A stretch of DNA of 64,000 nucleotides from Thelephora terrestris (Eukaryota; Basidiomycota; Agaricomycetes; Thelephorales; Thelephoraceae): positions 248,001 through 312,000 of the forward strand of contig WIUZ02000005.1 in the NCBI GenBank assembly GCA_015956445.1, read 5' to 3'. Position 1 is the first letter of the stretch; each line of letters begins with the position of its first letter. This document shows, piece by piece, positions 25,045 through 37,474 of this stretch. The notes under the pieces were generated by a model. It did no database searches. It saw nothing but the letters and a program-made list of their open reading frames with translations, and had not been told where the DNA came from. The position numbers were made by a program, and so were the translations under genes.

Positions 25045-28000
25045 ATGCCTATCAAGAACACGCCGCCCGTGGACCTTCTCGATGACGATGACGAAGGATG
25101 GCAGGACATGCCCGTAATCAAGGAGGATACCGAAGCCAGTGGGTTCGACGAGGAGGACTGCAAGAAGTACCACTACCGATCCCCGGTCAAGACGGCCGAT
25201 GCTGGAAACGCTAGAGGGGATCTCATCGACTTTGACGACGAAGGGTCAGGCTGGCGTTCAAAACGTGATCAGAACGAGAGCGAGTATACCCGGCTACGGG
25301 TGAAGGAAGAGGACGATACGGACGAAGTGCACCTACGAACGAAATACCTGTTCGACGAGGATAAGGCTATGACTCCGCTAAGCCAGATGCAAGCCACGAA
25401 GGACCTGCTCACGGAAGCCCAACGGGTCGCTTACGTCGGGCTATGCGCACTAACTACGAAGGAGATGATAGACTCCTTGGCTAAGATTGGTGGGAAAGAG
25501 GTCAAGCTCGCGGCTGAGCAGCTGAATTTATGGGCGCTGAAGATTCTTGGACGCCTTTATTATCATATGGAGCTAGAAACCGCAGGTATTTACCGCTTCG
25601 TCCACTTTACCTCACTCTCTCGTTTCCGGACGGATGCTAAAGCCGAGTTAATCAGAGCAGAAGATGATTGAGAGTCTTGCTTTACACGGAATCCAGGCGG
25701 AGGATCTCACACCCCCGCTCATGACGACACATACGGTGGCTAACCCGGAATACGATCCCGAAGCGGCCAAACGCTTGGACGAGGAAAGGGCACAGGAGCC
25801 AGACCACCCTGGTGACGACGACGACGACACTGCAACGCTTGTGGAAACTGCCGATCCCTCTCGTAATGGTACACACGATAACGACGGAAAAGCAAAACCT
25901 GGTCACGCTGAGAGCTCATCTGACAAGAAGGTGGACGGTGGTTCTACCCATAAACCTCCTGCACAGACCACCGCCCGCGTCTTGGAAGAGGGAACTGCCA
26001 CGGGACCTATGGCTGGAGTCTCCGTCTCGCTTTCTTTTACCGATGAGAACGTAACTCTCGATATTCGATGGACCGTACTGTGCGACCTCTTTCTTATACT
26101 AATTGCCGACAGCGTTTATGATTCCCGATCTCGCGTCCTCTTGGAGAAAATCGCACATAAATTAGGCCTTGGGTGGTTAGACGTTGTTAAGTTTGAACAG
26201 CGGGTAACGGAGGCGCTTGAGATTCAGGAAGAGGTGGAAAGTTTGGAGAACAGCGAGGTTATCGATGGGAGGCGGAAATCTGCGAAGAAAAAGCGGATGG
26301 TTATGCTTGGGTTGGCGACTTTGGGAGGCGGTCTGGTCATTGGTCTATCGGCCGGACTCATGGCGCCGCTTATCGGTGCAGGCATAGGGGCAGCCCTCGG
26401 GACTGTTGGTATCGGGGGCGCTTCAGGGTTCCTTGCGGGGACTGCAGGTGCCGCAGTGATCACCACTGCTGGCACCCTCACTGGTTCTGGCATTGCCGTT
26501 CGTGGTATGGCTCGAAGAACACAACAAGTGCAGACCTTCGAGTTACTTCCCCTTCACAACAACAAACGGGTTAATTGCATCTTGACCGTCCCTGGGTTTG
26601 TGATCCCGTTTCTCTCGTAAATCAAATCATCTCATGAATGCGTTCGTAGATTCATGAACAGTCTACAGGATGATGTTCGTTTGCCATTCAGCGTCCTGGA
26701 TCCGATTGTCGGAGATGTGTGGAGTGTCTTATGGGAACCGGAAATGATTCGAGAGACCGGAGATGCTCTCAAGATCCTGACGTCCGAGGTTCTTACACAG
26801 GTTGGGCAGACGGTTCTGCAAACAACCGTGATGGCAACTCTTATGACCGCTCTACAGTGGCCAATCAGTAAGTTGTACCAAAAGTTACTTCACTTTTGAT
26901 TGTATTCACTCGACCCACCCCGTTAGTCTTGACCAAGCTGGGATATTTAATCGATAACCCTTGGTCGAATGCTCTTGATCGTGCGAGGGCAGCGGGTGGA
27001 ATCCTCGCCGACGTTCTCATACAACGGCATCTGGGCGTTCGACCGATCACACTTATTGGTTTCTCGCTCGGCTCTCGAGTTATCTTCTACGCTCTCCTCG
27101 AGCTTGCCCGGAAGAAGGCTTTCGGTATCGTTCAAGATGTGATCATCATGGGATCCACAGTCACCGCACCTATCAGAACGTGGATTGAGGCACGATCCGT
27201 GGTCGCGGGACGATTCGTAAACGCCTATGCAAGAAACGACTGGCTTCTGAACTATCTGTTCCGTGCCACAAGCGGTGGTCTCAATACAATCGCCGGGCTC
27301 CGTCCTTTAGAAGGTGTTCCAGGATTGGAGAACGTGGACGTAACGGACAAGATTGCGGGACACATGAGCTACCGAATGTTCATGCCTCTGATCCTGGATC
27401 AATTGGGCTTTCCCGTGTCCTCTGATCACTTTGATGAACCGAAGGTGAGTGTGTGGAGCGACGGAGTTGTGGTTTACGTGAACTAACAATTCATTCAAGG
27501 AGCCGGATTTCAAAGGAGATCGAGTCGTGATGAAGGAGAGTGAGACAACACAAAACAAAGGATGGTTTGGTCGGAAGAAAAAGTCGGTCACAGCATCGCA
27601 GAAAGTCTCCCGCCCTCCATCAGCGTCGTCATTCACCCCGTACAGAAGGAAATCTCAGCTGCCGGAAGTGAACGCGGCCGACGAGGATCTACCTCCCAGA
27701 GAAGAGTTCCCAGAACGGACAGGATCACCGGGATCTCCATCACAACAGATTGAGAAGGGGATAGAGGCGGAGGAGACATCCGACGGCGGTGGTGACGCTG
27801 TGGAGCCGACTCCAGCGGTCCCACTCCACGCTGGTTTCGACTTCTCGGCGATCAAGGACGTCTTACGGGAATCGAAGGAAACGGATGGAGGGGGAACACA
27901 AACTTTGTCCCTCAGTCCCGTCCCAGAACACATGATGCCGCCAGCATCTCCGATAGCACGTTCGGGGTCCGCGCCACCTTACACGTCTACGCACCACCCT

Positions 28001-28534
28001 CTCACCCCTTCACAACTATCTCGTACCTTTGCTCGGGGTGAATGCGCAGGCGAAGATGGGATATCAGATGACATCACTCCAGCATTTTCACGTTCATTCT
28101 CTCTCGTTGACACTCCCAGCACTACCAGGAACAATGACTTTACGTCAGTCAATAAAACCCTTTTCCCCGAAGTTCCGACAAAGCATCCGCTTCCTTCGAA
28201 CTCCCCGCAGCTCTCTTTTGGGAGCTATGACGGTAATATATGGCAAGCGTCATCCACCCATGTACAACAACCAGGCACGGCTACGTCGACACAATCGCTA
28301 TCGTTATTGGGGGAGGGAAGAGATAACGGATCATATTCTCATCTTTCATCGTCGCCGTCGATCGACTCGTTCGTCAGCCGGTCACCGCTGCAATTCGGAG
28401 GACCGGGGGGGACAATAGGGTACGACCCGTCGACGCCCATTGTCTCCCCTCCAAACCATGAGGCAGACCCTTGGTCCTCACTTACACGAGGGAAGAAACC
28501 GACTAACGGATTCAATTCGAACCCGTGGGCTTGA
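25045..28534 (+). CDS. DUF726 membrane alpha/beta-hydrolase (Mil1/TMCO4-like)
   Basis: The start at 25045 gives 'MPIKNTPPVDLLDDDDEG', an acidic N-terminus. Exon 1 ends at 25585 and exon 2 resumes at 25656 with 'EQKMIESLALHG'. The middle holds a glycine-rich hydrophobic stretch (about 26290-26510) such as 'VMLGLATLGGGLVIGL' and 'GAGIGAALGTVGIGGASG', probably two or more membrane segments. Then come 'DNPWSNALDRARAAGGILAD' and the nucleophile-elbow motif 'LIGFSLGSRVIFYALLEL'. The core ends 'GLRPLEGVPGLENVDVTDK' and 'GHMSYRMFMPLILDQLGF'. These are hallmarks of DUF726, the family of human TMCO4 and yeast Mil1, which works with the AP-1 clathrin adaptor at the trans-Golgi/endosomes. The last exon (from about 27500) is a disordered tail of about 345 residues. 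Enzymatic activity is not shown for the family. Confidence 0.9.
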
Positions 28535-28848
28535 GGTGATATGGGGGGGGACAGGCGTCATTAAAGTGGCTGGTGTGCCACTGGTGTTGGGACGATGCAT
28601 TTACGACATGAGTATTATATCATTTTCTCCTCGTTTACAGAGCATTACAGTTATACGTAGCATAATACAGTAACACTTCAGGACGGTTACGGGCGGATAC
28701 CAGAAGGGAATATTATTAGATTTGTGAACTCGGTCGTCGACAAACGTTTTTTTCAGGTCACGATGCGCAATTGAAATTCGGACCGCCGGACGACGGATCC
28801 GATCAGAGATTTTCCCACAAGGTCAAATGCGCATCACACCCCCCCGTC

Positions 28849-28855
28849 TATAAAT
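28849..28855 (+). promoter_or_regulatory. TATA box of the following small gene
   Basis: The sequence TATAAAT stands about 95-100 bp upstream of the ATG at 28950 and is followed by a pyrimidine-rich leader, a usual fungal core-promoter layout. Confidence 0.6.
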
Positions 28856-28949
28856 TGATTCGGCTCCCCCCACCGTACTCTCCCCGACCCTGTTGGTCTC
28901 TCCATCTTGTCTGCTTTGGCTAACAGCCAGCTCATACAGCGGCCAAGAT

Positions 28950-29597
28950 ATGCTATCCCCTTCGAAAACCCCTCGTCCTATCCTGAAACAAACCCCATCT
29001 TCCTTTGGCTCGTCGATGAGACCAACCAGAGTCCATTTCCCACCCAGTCCACGCCTATCAACTTTTCAGCTCACCTATTCCCCTCACCTCTACGACCGTT
29101 CGCCACTTGTGGTTCAGCCGAACGTTTGCGCCCTCCCTGGCAGAGGTGAACGGGTGTACGTGGAGGAAGACAACGATAACGCCACTCAGGATGATATCAT
29201 TCGCGACTCGATACCCCTTCGTGACGGTTACCTTCCACTTGAACACCCTCTCGAATCCGTCACATACCCACATTCTCTGGACTATTCGTCGTCTTCCAGC
29301 AACACAGAGTCTGACGAGTCAGATAGCTCGCTCTCCACCCCACCAGACCCAACCAACCCAGGTGCCACTCCGCTGATAGCATCCCACCCCTTCGACCTTC
29401 TAGGACCCTCCCTTTCTAGGAGACGTTCAGACAGCGACATGTTCGGCTTCCTTCCCCATCCGCCCAATTCTGAGAAGCCCAAACGTTCCAAACGGAGCTC
29501 CAGGCGCACATACAGTGACACGCACTTGCTCGGCTCCACGTTCAGCGAAACCAGTTTTTCCACCCCCGCTTTCGAAGGGTGCCTCGGCGGGTTTTGA
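28950..29597 (+). CDS. Disordered conserved-type protein with RVxF-like motif, unknown function
   Basis: The single-exon frame from the ATG at 28950 encodes about 215 residues, starting 'MLSPSKTPRPILKQTPSS'. An in-frame TTG at 28893 is not a likely start. The N-terminus has 'RVHFPPSPRLSTFQLTYS' followed by 'YDRSPLVVQPNVCALPGRG', a pattern I associate with uncharacterised basidiomycete proteins. 'RVHF' fits the R/K-V-x-F docking motif for protein phosphatase 1. The rest is rich in Ser, Asp and Pro with basic 'KPKRSKRSSRRTYSD' near the C-terminus, a possible nuclear signal or kinase target. It has no known fold. A TATA box and a long gene-free region downstream suggest a regulated single gene. 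The function is unknown. Confidence 0.7.
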   Translation: MLSPSKTPRPILKQTPSSFGSSMRPTRVHFPPSPRLSTFQLTYSPHLYDRSPLVVQPNVCALPGRGERVYVEEDNDNATQDDIIRDSIPLRDGYLPLEHPLESVTYPHSLDYSSSSSNTESDESDSSLSTPPDPTNPGATPLIASHPFDLLGPSLSRRRSDSDMFGFLPHPPNSEKPKRSKRSSRRTYSDTHLLGSTFSETSFSTPAFEGCLGGF

Positions 29598-32500
29598 TAC
29601 CACTATTGCTACCCTCATCCGTCGATTCACCGACGAATATCTATCGCCTTTCGGCCTCGCTTTCGATCTCACGTTTTAGTCGCCTTGTTTTCTAACGCCC
29701 GCATATCTGACACTCGTTGCCTCTCGCATCTCTCGTTATCTGAAATCAACTAACGCATCTGTACTTCATACCCCCTCCACACCATATTTATCCAGTATTG
29801 CAGTCTCGAGCGCCGCCACGCCTTCGTCGCATGCACCCCCTGTAATTTGCTGCTCGTCTTCATTCGAACATCGGTACCCCCTTAAATAGTTAAAAGAAAA
29901 ACAGATGAATAATGTATGTACTACTTTCAACAAAACATATTTTCTACCGTCGTTGCTACCCATGACCCCACCTATCGTTCCTTTGCACGTCAAACCCAAA
30001 CTATGGGTATGCCTACTACGGTGTGATCGGTCCGTGGAGGCAAAATACTGAGCACTGGTTTACTGAATACTTACAGGCTTGATTGAATGAGATAGTGGAT
30101 CATGTATCTTACGCAACGACCCCAGATTCAAAGCCTCTATTAAAATAGACTTTGTGGGATCTATCACTGGCATCATACATACCGACGTACCCAATGGCTA
30201 ATCAGGCTCAAAGCCGAGGAGTTCAACGGTTTTTCCAGCTTCCACAGTCTTCTGCGGGACGATGGACCCCATCAACTGCAAGCCGAAAACGTACTGCAGG
30301 CGGAAGGGGGGGGTGGTCCGAACGGCGCGGATAATTGGATTCGCGCCTGCATGCATGCGCAAACGCCCCACACATGCAAAACGTTCGTTCGAGCACCACA
30401 GAAAGATCAATCACCAAGCGCGCTCACTTCAAGTTTCTTCCGGATCAAAATTTTCGTTGCCTCGTGCGCTCCGGTCAGGCACTCCACGGCGACGCGCCGG
30501 ACGGAGCGAACCTGATTCCGCGTGACCGGCTTGCATCAGCTTGCATCCGAGACGTGGAATTTTTCTTCCCAAAACTCGTAATCGCCGTGGTCTCGGGAAC
30601 CTAGGACAGTGAGAGAGAACCAGGAGGGTGGCTCCCAAATTATGCTTTTCGCAAGTGGCAGCAGCCCAAAATCCAAAATGGTCCGTTTAGCGCGCTGCGG
30701 TTCCGTAAGTACGAGAGTCTGATTGCGCTCATGTTTGTCTGCAAATGAGTGTCATCGGCCCGGGGTCGTGGTTATGAGAGGCGCAATTATCGAGTTTTAA
30801 TTTCCCGCAGAGCATAGACTGGTGAGCCTAAATTTGCAACAGCCCCCCAAACCGTGGTGCCCATTAAGTCTCCCACAAGCCTAGTTGCCTGCGCGATGGG
30901 TTTGTGGCGTTGGCTGCGGATCCACACATCGTCCTCCATCGGCGAGGCTGTGGGGTGCAACAAAATGAACTGGGCTCCACATGCAGACATACATCACAAG
31001 ATTTCGTGCCACACGCATGAAGGCCAGCGAGATGTTTGGACTCACGTTCGGCAACCTACATGATTGAAGAAAATGCCGTGAAACATGCAGCTTACATACT
31101 CGTAAGTGGCCAACACTATCTTGCCGGGCATTGTGATCACCGATCAAGATCTCTCCCTCAGGTCAGGGATTGCCTCGTGTTGGCTAAATTGTAAGCTTGG
31201 GTACGCGCGAAACTCGGAGCAATTGGCGGCAAGGCGACGTGCTGTGCAGGTAGATCGGTGACAACCGGGCAAAGAGCACCACGATGACGCACTGTGGCGC
31301 ACCAGGGAAGTTTTCTCGAGGGTGGAGCGAAGAGGGAGCAATTGACTTCCTCCAGGATTCAAACACTTCCTGAAAATTTTGAGGGCATAGCTCATCCGAG
31401 CTCCGAGGCAGAAAAATTTTGGGCTTGGTGATAAACGCGCGAAAAAAATGAGGCGGATCTGCGACGTGCCCACGTCAGCTCGAATAAGTCACTTTTCGAA
31501 AAGATCATCGAAGGTGGGTTGCACCCTGTTGCACCAAAGCGTGAAAAGAGGCCTCGCCGTAACATCGGGACAAAACCATTTTGATTCCGAAGGATTGATC
31601 CAGATGTAAAAGGTGAGGGAGGGAGCTGACGAGCGAACGCCTTGATGTGCACCTTCGGTGAGCATGGGAACAGGGGCCTGAGAAACTTAAGCTACGATGC
31701 ACGCATGACTTGGAGGTGAAAGTTGCTGAAGCGACCCTGCATTGCTGGAATTTTTTTTGGAGAACTGTGAAGGGGAGAGATATGAAATAAGTTTTGTACC
31801 AGCGTGGTCGTTATGAACATCGCCATTCTCTCACGACCTGACTGTGAAACATCCGGTGGACGAAGCAACACTATATGAGGGGGATCAGGGAGGACCAGGG
31901 GTGTAAGGGTGGGGGACAACTGCTGCTTCCATCAACACGCGCAACCGGATTTGCTTACCCGGCTATTCAAACCTTCCCCTTATGGCGAAAAAAGCGGTTC
32001 GCCAAGGGGTGTGAGAGCTTTGGGATGCGAGGTTAATTCAATTCGACAACCGAAAATTTTATTGTTCTCATTTAGAGAACGAGGGGACGGCTGCAGTGAC
32101 CGGGAACACGAGTTCGCGACAATGAATTTACGACACGGGGCAGAAAGGGCCATGAGCGGGTGTCTGTGGGAATAAAGCGCGGTGCTCCCTGACAATTGAT
32201 AGGGTGAGTAGCTACCCAATCAACACGTGCGGGAACATTCTTGTTCCGGGGGGAGATTTCTAGGGGAGAAAGGGGGAGAATTAACTTGTCAAGTTGAGGG
32301 GGAGGGAAGGCAATGACCGAAAACGATGCAACGTCCCGAGCGCGTGGTTCGAAGGCGTCCCGTAAACACAGTCGGTAAATCTTCGTCATCTATGAACTCA
32401 TCGGGCGGTGCCGACGGGATGGAAGTGCGGAAAGAACTCGGAACTGCGAACAAAATTCCGCAGGACAGCGCTGGGAAGCGGATGAGAGCCACTCCGCTAC

Positions 32501-33454
32501 CAGCTCGACAAGAGACGGAGACTAATCCAGCCTAACGCCGTGCGCCACGTCGAGTGGTAGATCAGGTCGCCTGACCACGCTACATATCACCACTAAGGCC
32601 GTAGGTTTGGGCGTGTACGCAGCTTGGCGTTGGGCTTCTGGAGAGAGAACTCCCAGATTTAGGGCTAATCGTTCTGATGCGTCCGAATACTGTCAACAAA
32701 AGGCACGCAGGATTGAGATAGCGGCGAGTACCATCAGAAGGGGGAGGTATAAGACGTAATGAGATGGTTAAAAGAAAGAGAGAGACACGCTTAGCGACGC
32801 GCGGGATCAATTTGGGGTCATCGGGTCAAGGATGAGAAGCCACCAGAGAGAGGAAATGAGGGAGGGTGTGCAGGAGATGGGGCGGGGTGAGTGCGAGGGA
32901 AGTAATATTCGGTTTGAGGGGTGTGTGTGAGGGGGTGGAGGTGCAAGATAGATCCAGGATAGATCCGTGGGTGATTCCAAGTCGTCCATCAATCATTCGA
33001 TGGTGTGCGTGGATTCGTTGCGATCCCGGGACGAGATAGCGACGAGTAGATGGTGCGCAAAGACATCGTGTACAGGCCGGGTGAGGAGGTGAAGAGAAGA
33101 AGAGCTCAATCGACCTCGAACGCATGTTTTGCTTTCAGGAAGATCCCGTTTCATGAACCGTTGACGGGGGGAGTTGTTGCCCAAATAAGCGCAAGTAGGG
33201 GGGCGACCCAGGGCACTGGCTGGGAGATGCTCGACTAGGCCCACTGTCTTCATTCGCCCTTTTCTTAGATTTAGAATCGCGCCTAGCCGACGGGGCCGAG
33301 GAGGAAATCAGTAAAAACAGCGAGGAGTGGAGACACCGCGCTCTGTTCTTCCCTTTCATTTCATTTACACCCACGCGACATTGCGATCTGCTTATAGTCC
33401 CTCTCTACCAGCTCCCTCTTCCCCACATCCCTCCCATTCCCGCTCACGCTCACA
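29598..33454. other. Long gene-poor region upstream of SNF1
   Basis: In about 3.86 kb I find no open frame longer than about 110 codons on either strand, no spliced gene with good junctions, and no tRNA-like fold. The right part (about 32100-33200) is purine-rich on the plus strand. The last 100 bp (33360-33454) are pyrimidine-rich and look like the SNF1 core promoter and leader. It could hold distal control elements, a non-coding RNA or decayed sequence; nothing in the text decides. Confidence 0.5.
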
Positions 33455-35726
33455 ATGTCTATCACCTCTGACGATGAGGTGATTTATTCCCCCTCTAAGC
33501 TCGGCGAGTACACCGTCATCCAGGAAATTGGCGAAGGCACCTTTGGAAAAGTAAAGAGTAAGCAATCCGTCGATCTGGCCACCTCCCGTCTCTCACCCCC
33601 AGTCCTTCAGAGGCCGTCCACACCATCACCGGCCATGAAGTCGCCATGAAATACATTTCCAAGCAGGTCATCAACGCTACCAAAACCAAAACCAGAGTCC
33701 AACGAGAGGTGGAATACATGCGCATGCTCCGGCACCCTCACATCATCAAGCTGTATGTCCCCCCTTCCCCACCCTTCTACTACGTTCCCCCATGTTCTGA
33801 GCCATTGATCCCGTATCCAGATACGAAGTCATCTCCACCCCCACCGACATCATCATTGTTCTCGAGTTCGCAGGTGGCGAATTGTTCGAGTACATCGTCG
33901 CCAATGGACGCATGACCGAACCAATTGCACGTCGGTTCTTCCAGCAGATCATGTCCGGCATCGAATACAGCCACAAACTCAAGATTGTTCATCGGGATCT
34001 CAAGCCGGAGAACGTCCTACTCGACGATGACCTGAACGTCAAGATTGCCGACTTCGGTCTCTCTAGTGAGATCAAAGACGGCGACTTCCTCAAAACGAGT
34101 TGCGGAAGCCCCAATTACGCCGCCCCCGAAGTTATTCGCGGGGGTCTCTATACCGGACCGGAGATTGATGTTTGGAGTTGCGGAGTCATTCTATACGTTA
34201 TGCTCTGTGGAAGGCTTCCCTTCGAGGATGAGGATGTTCAAACCTTGTTCACCAAAATCAGCCGTAGGTCTCGTGTTTCCCCTGCCGATTCCACGTTTGT
34301 TGATAATTCTTTTGCTACTTCAGAGGGTATGTATCACATGCCCTCCTATTTGTCACTGGATGCCCGGGCTTTGATCCAGGGGATGCTCGCCGTTGACCCT
34401 GTGAAACGAATTACGGTACCAGAGATTCTCCAACACCCGTTCTTCACAGCCGATCTTCCCCGCTACCTTTCCCCTCTCCCTCCCCCTCCCGGACCCGTTC
34501 TCGGACAACTTTCCGCCTTGGTCCACCCACCTAACCTCGATTTCGAGATCATCGAAGGGCTAGGTCGTATTGAGGAGGACGTCATTGACCAGCTCGCCAA
34601 CAAAATCGAAGGCATCGACAAGGAGGATATCTGGGAATGTTTGAGAAGAGACGACGGACCCCAAGGAAATTCTGTCAAAGTCGCATATATGCTGTTGAGA
34701 GACAAGAATCGACTCGGCAGAGACTGTATGTGTCAGTTTCTTCCTTTTTTGCCGGTTTTTGACTCGGTCACAGTGGCTGAATTCGAAGAACAGGAGAGAG
34801 ATGCCAAACTTGCTGCTATGGACGTAAGTTTGGGGCTCCTTTTCCAGCAATAGCTAAGCCAACGGTGTCTCACTCCTTACAGCCTCGGAACCCAATCTCC
34901 CCTAGTGCGATCGCACCAAACGGAACGGATCTTGCGACCAACCCCTTTGATGCCGATTTCGGGGAATACTACGAAGACGAGATCGAATATGGACTGGATT
35001 TCTCCATGTCGCATCCCGAGGTCAACACCACTTTCGCTGTGCTAAACTCGTCGCTACCAGAGCAATTACCCGAGCAGCATCATCTGACGTCATACGCCAG
35101 CGCGAAGAGAACTTGGCCAGCGAAAGAGAAAAAACAACACAGGACCAAGTGGCATTTCGGTATTCGATCCAGGTCACCTCCAATGGAGGTCATGCTGGAA
35201 ATCTACCGTACGCTGAAGACTTTGGGCATGGAGTGGAAGGAAAAGAGAGACCTTGGTGGGTTAGGTGGTATTCATCGCGATCGGGCGAGAGGCGAGCGGG
35301 AACGGGCGCGGATAGAGAGAAACCGAGACTACGACGGCTGTGGATACGTTGACATGCGTGCTGCGTCGGCGATCTACTTTATTGAAACTCGGGCTCGTTA
35401 TCAGGACGTCGTGGTATGTGCATGCTGTGTGATCGTCCTTTTTGATGGCCGGCTGATACTCGATATCATAGGTGTTGATGAACCTGCAGCTTTACATGGT
35501 GGACTCCCTGAACTACCTCGTGGATTTCCACCACAAAAAGACTTACAAAGCATCCACGGAACCGGATGCTGGGCCGTTCGAAATGGCCAACCCTGACTCA
35601 TGGTCGGATGCGGCCTCAGAGTCAGGAAAATCTACGAAAGAAAAGGAGGACGAGGTGGTCTCGCCGTTCGTGTTCATGGATGTAGCTTGTCGCCTCATTT
35701 TAGAGCTTGCCGGAGGCGGTGAATAA
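33455..35726 (+). CDS. SNF1: AMP-activated/SNF1 protein kinase catalytic alpha subunit
   Basis: SNF1 is the catalytic subunit of the energy-sensing kinase that relieves glucose repression. The ATG at 33455 opens 'MSITSDDEVIYSPSKLGEY'. Kinase motifs are 'IGEGTFGKVK' (glycine loop), 'HEVAMKYISK' (ATP lysine), 'VHRDLKPENVLLDDD', 'KIADFGLSSE', and the activation loop 'FLKTSCGSPNYAAPEVI' with the threonine that upstream kinases phosphorylate. 'ANKIEGIDKEDIWECL' (about 34590-34640) lies where the UBA-like autoinhibitory helix sits. The C-terminal beta-binding/KA1-like part includes 'SAIYFIETRARYQDVV' and 'LYMVDSLNYLVDFHHK', and the protein ends 'ACRLILELAGGGE'. There is no poly-His tract at the N-terminus as in budding yeast Snf1. 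Seven or so introns occur. All catalytic residues are present. Confidence 0.96.
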
Positions 35727-35962
35727 GCGTCTCCAATTGGACTGCTAGACGTGTTGCTCTACGGTGAACAACCCTGTATGTTTTTTTCTGCTATTTTTCT
35801 TTCCTTTTTGCTTTTGCCTCTGCTCTCGCTTTCGTGCCCTCGCTTTTCGCCTTGCAGGACTCGTCGTATCATATGTATCCATCTTAGACAGACTTCTTGT
35901 GTATTTGTGGCCGCAATTACATGAAATATCATGTCATTCTTAGACCATCCTTTCGCGGAAGA

Positions 35963-35977
35963 TCCGGGAGTGGTGAG
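35963..35977 (+). repeat. 15-bp direct repeat, copy 1 (upstream of H3)
   Basis: The sequence TCCGGGAGTGGTGAG occurs here and again at 36085-36099, in the same direction, 122 bp apart start to start. It may be a promoter element of the H3 gene or a small duplication. Confidence 0.55.
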
Positions 35978-36084
35978 GGTGAGAAAGTGAGCTCGGAATC
36001 CTCGCCCTTTCCCCGGACTTGATTACATTGTACATAGCCCTACAAACACCGCCTACTAGAGTCATACGAGTGGAAGAACGAGCG

Positions 36085-36099
36085 TCCGGGAGTGGTGAG
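36085..36099 (+). repeat. 15-bp direct repeat, copy 2 (upstream of H3)
   Basis: Exact second copy of the 15-mer at 35963-35977, here about 225 bp before the H3 start codon. Confidence 0.55.
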
Positions 36100-36322
36100 C
36101 CGCGCATAACGGGATTAGGTCCTCCTCCGAACCTTCCACGGCTCAAAACGCTCAGATTCGAGCGTGGGAACAACGCACGGACCACCCAAGGTTCCAACAG
36201 TCACTTCGTTCAAATCGTCTTTCCTTTGCTCCGGTCGCCCTCAACGCTTCTTCCCTCCCAACCACCACCACCGCACCTCACAAACTCATCTATCTTACCT
36301 ATCTCACTAAACTCCCTCTCAA

Positions 36323-37474
<1,152 letters not shown>

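Larger units (their letters stand above)
35727..36322. promoter_or_regulatory. SNF1 3' region and histone H3 promoter
   Basis: This 596-bp spacer holds the SNF1 terminator region, with T-rich runs near 35785-35830, and then the H3 promoter. Two copies of a 15-bp direct repeat lie in it (listed separately). A pyrimidine-rich leader precedes the H3 ATG. Confidence 0.5.

Noticed and set aside
32300-32380. A 'ggttcgaa' T-loop-like word suggesting a tRNA
   Set aside because: No acceptor, D-arm or anticodon-arm pairing could be drawn around it on either strand.
31144-32389. Overlapping minus-strand frames of 80-110 codons upstream of SNF1
   Set aside because: None shows a recognisable motif, an ATG with promoter features, or junctions that join neighbouring frames.
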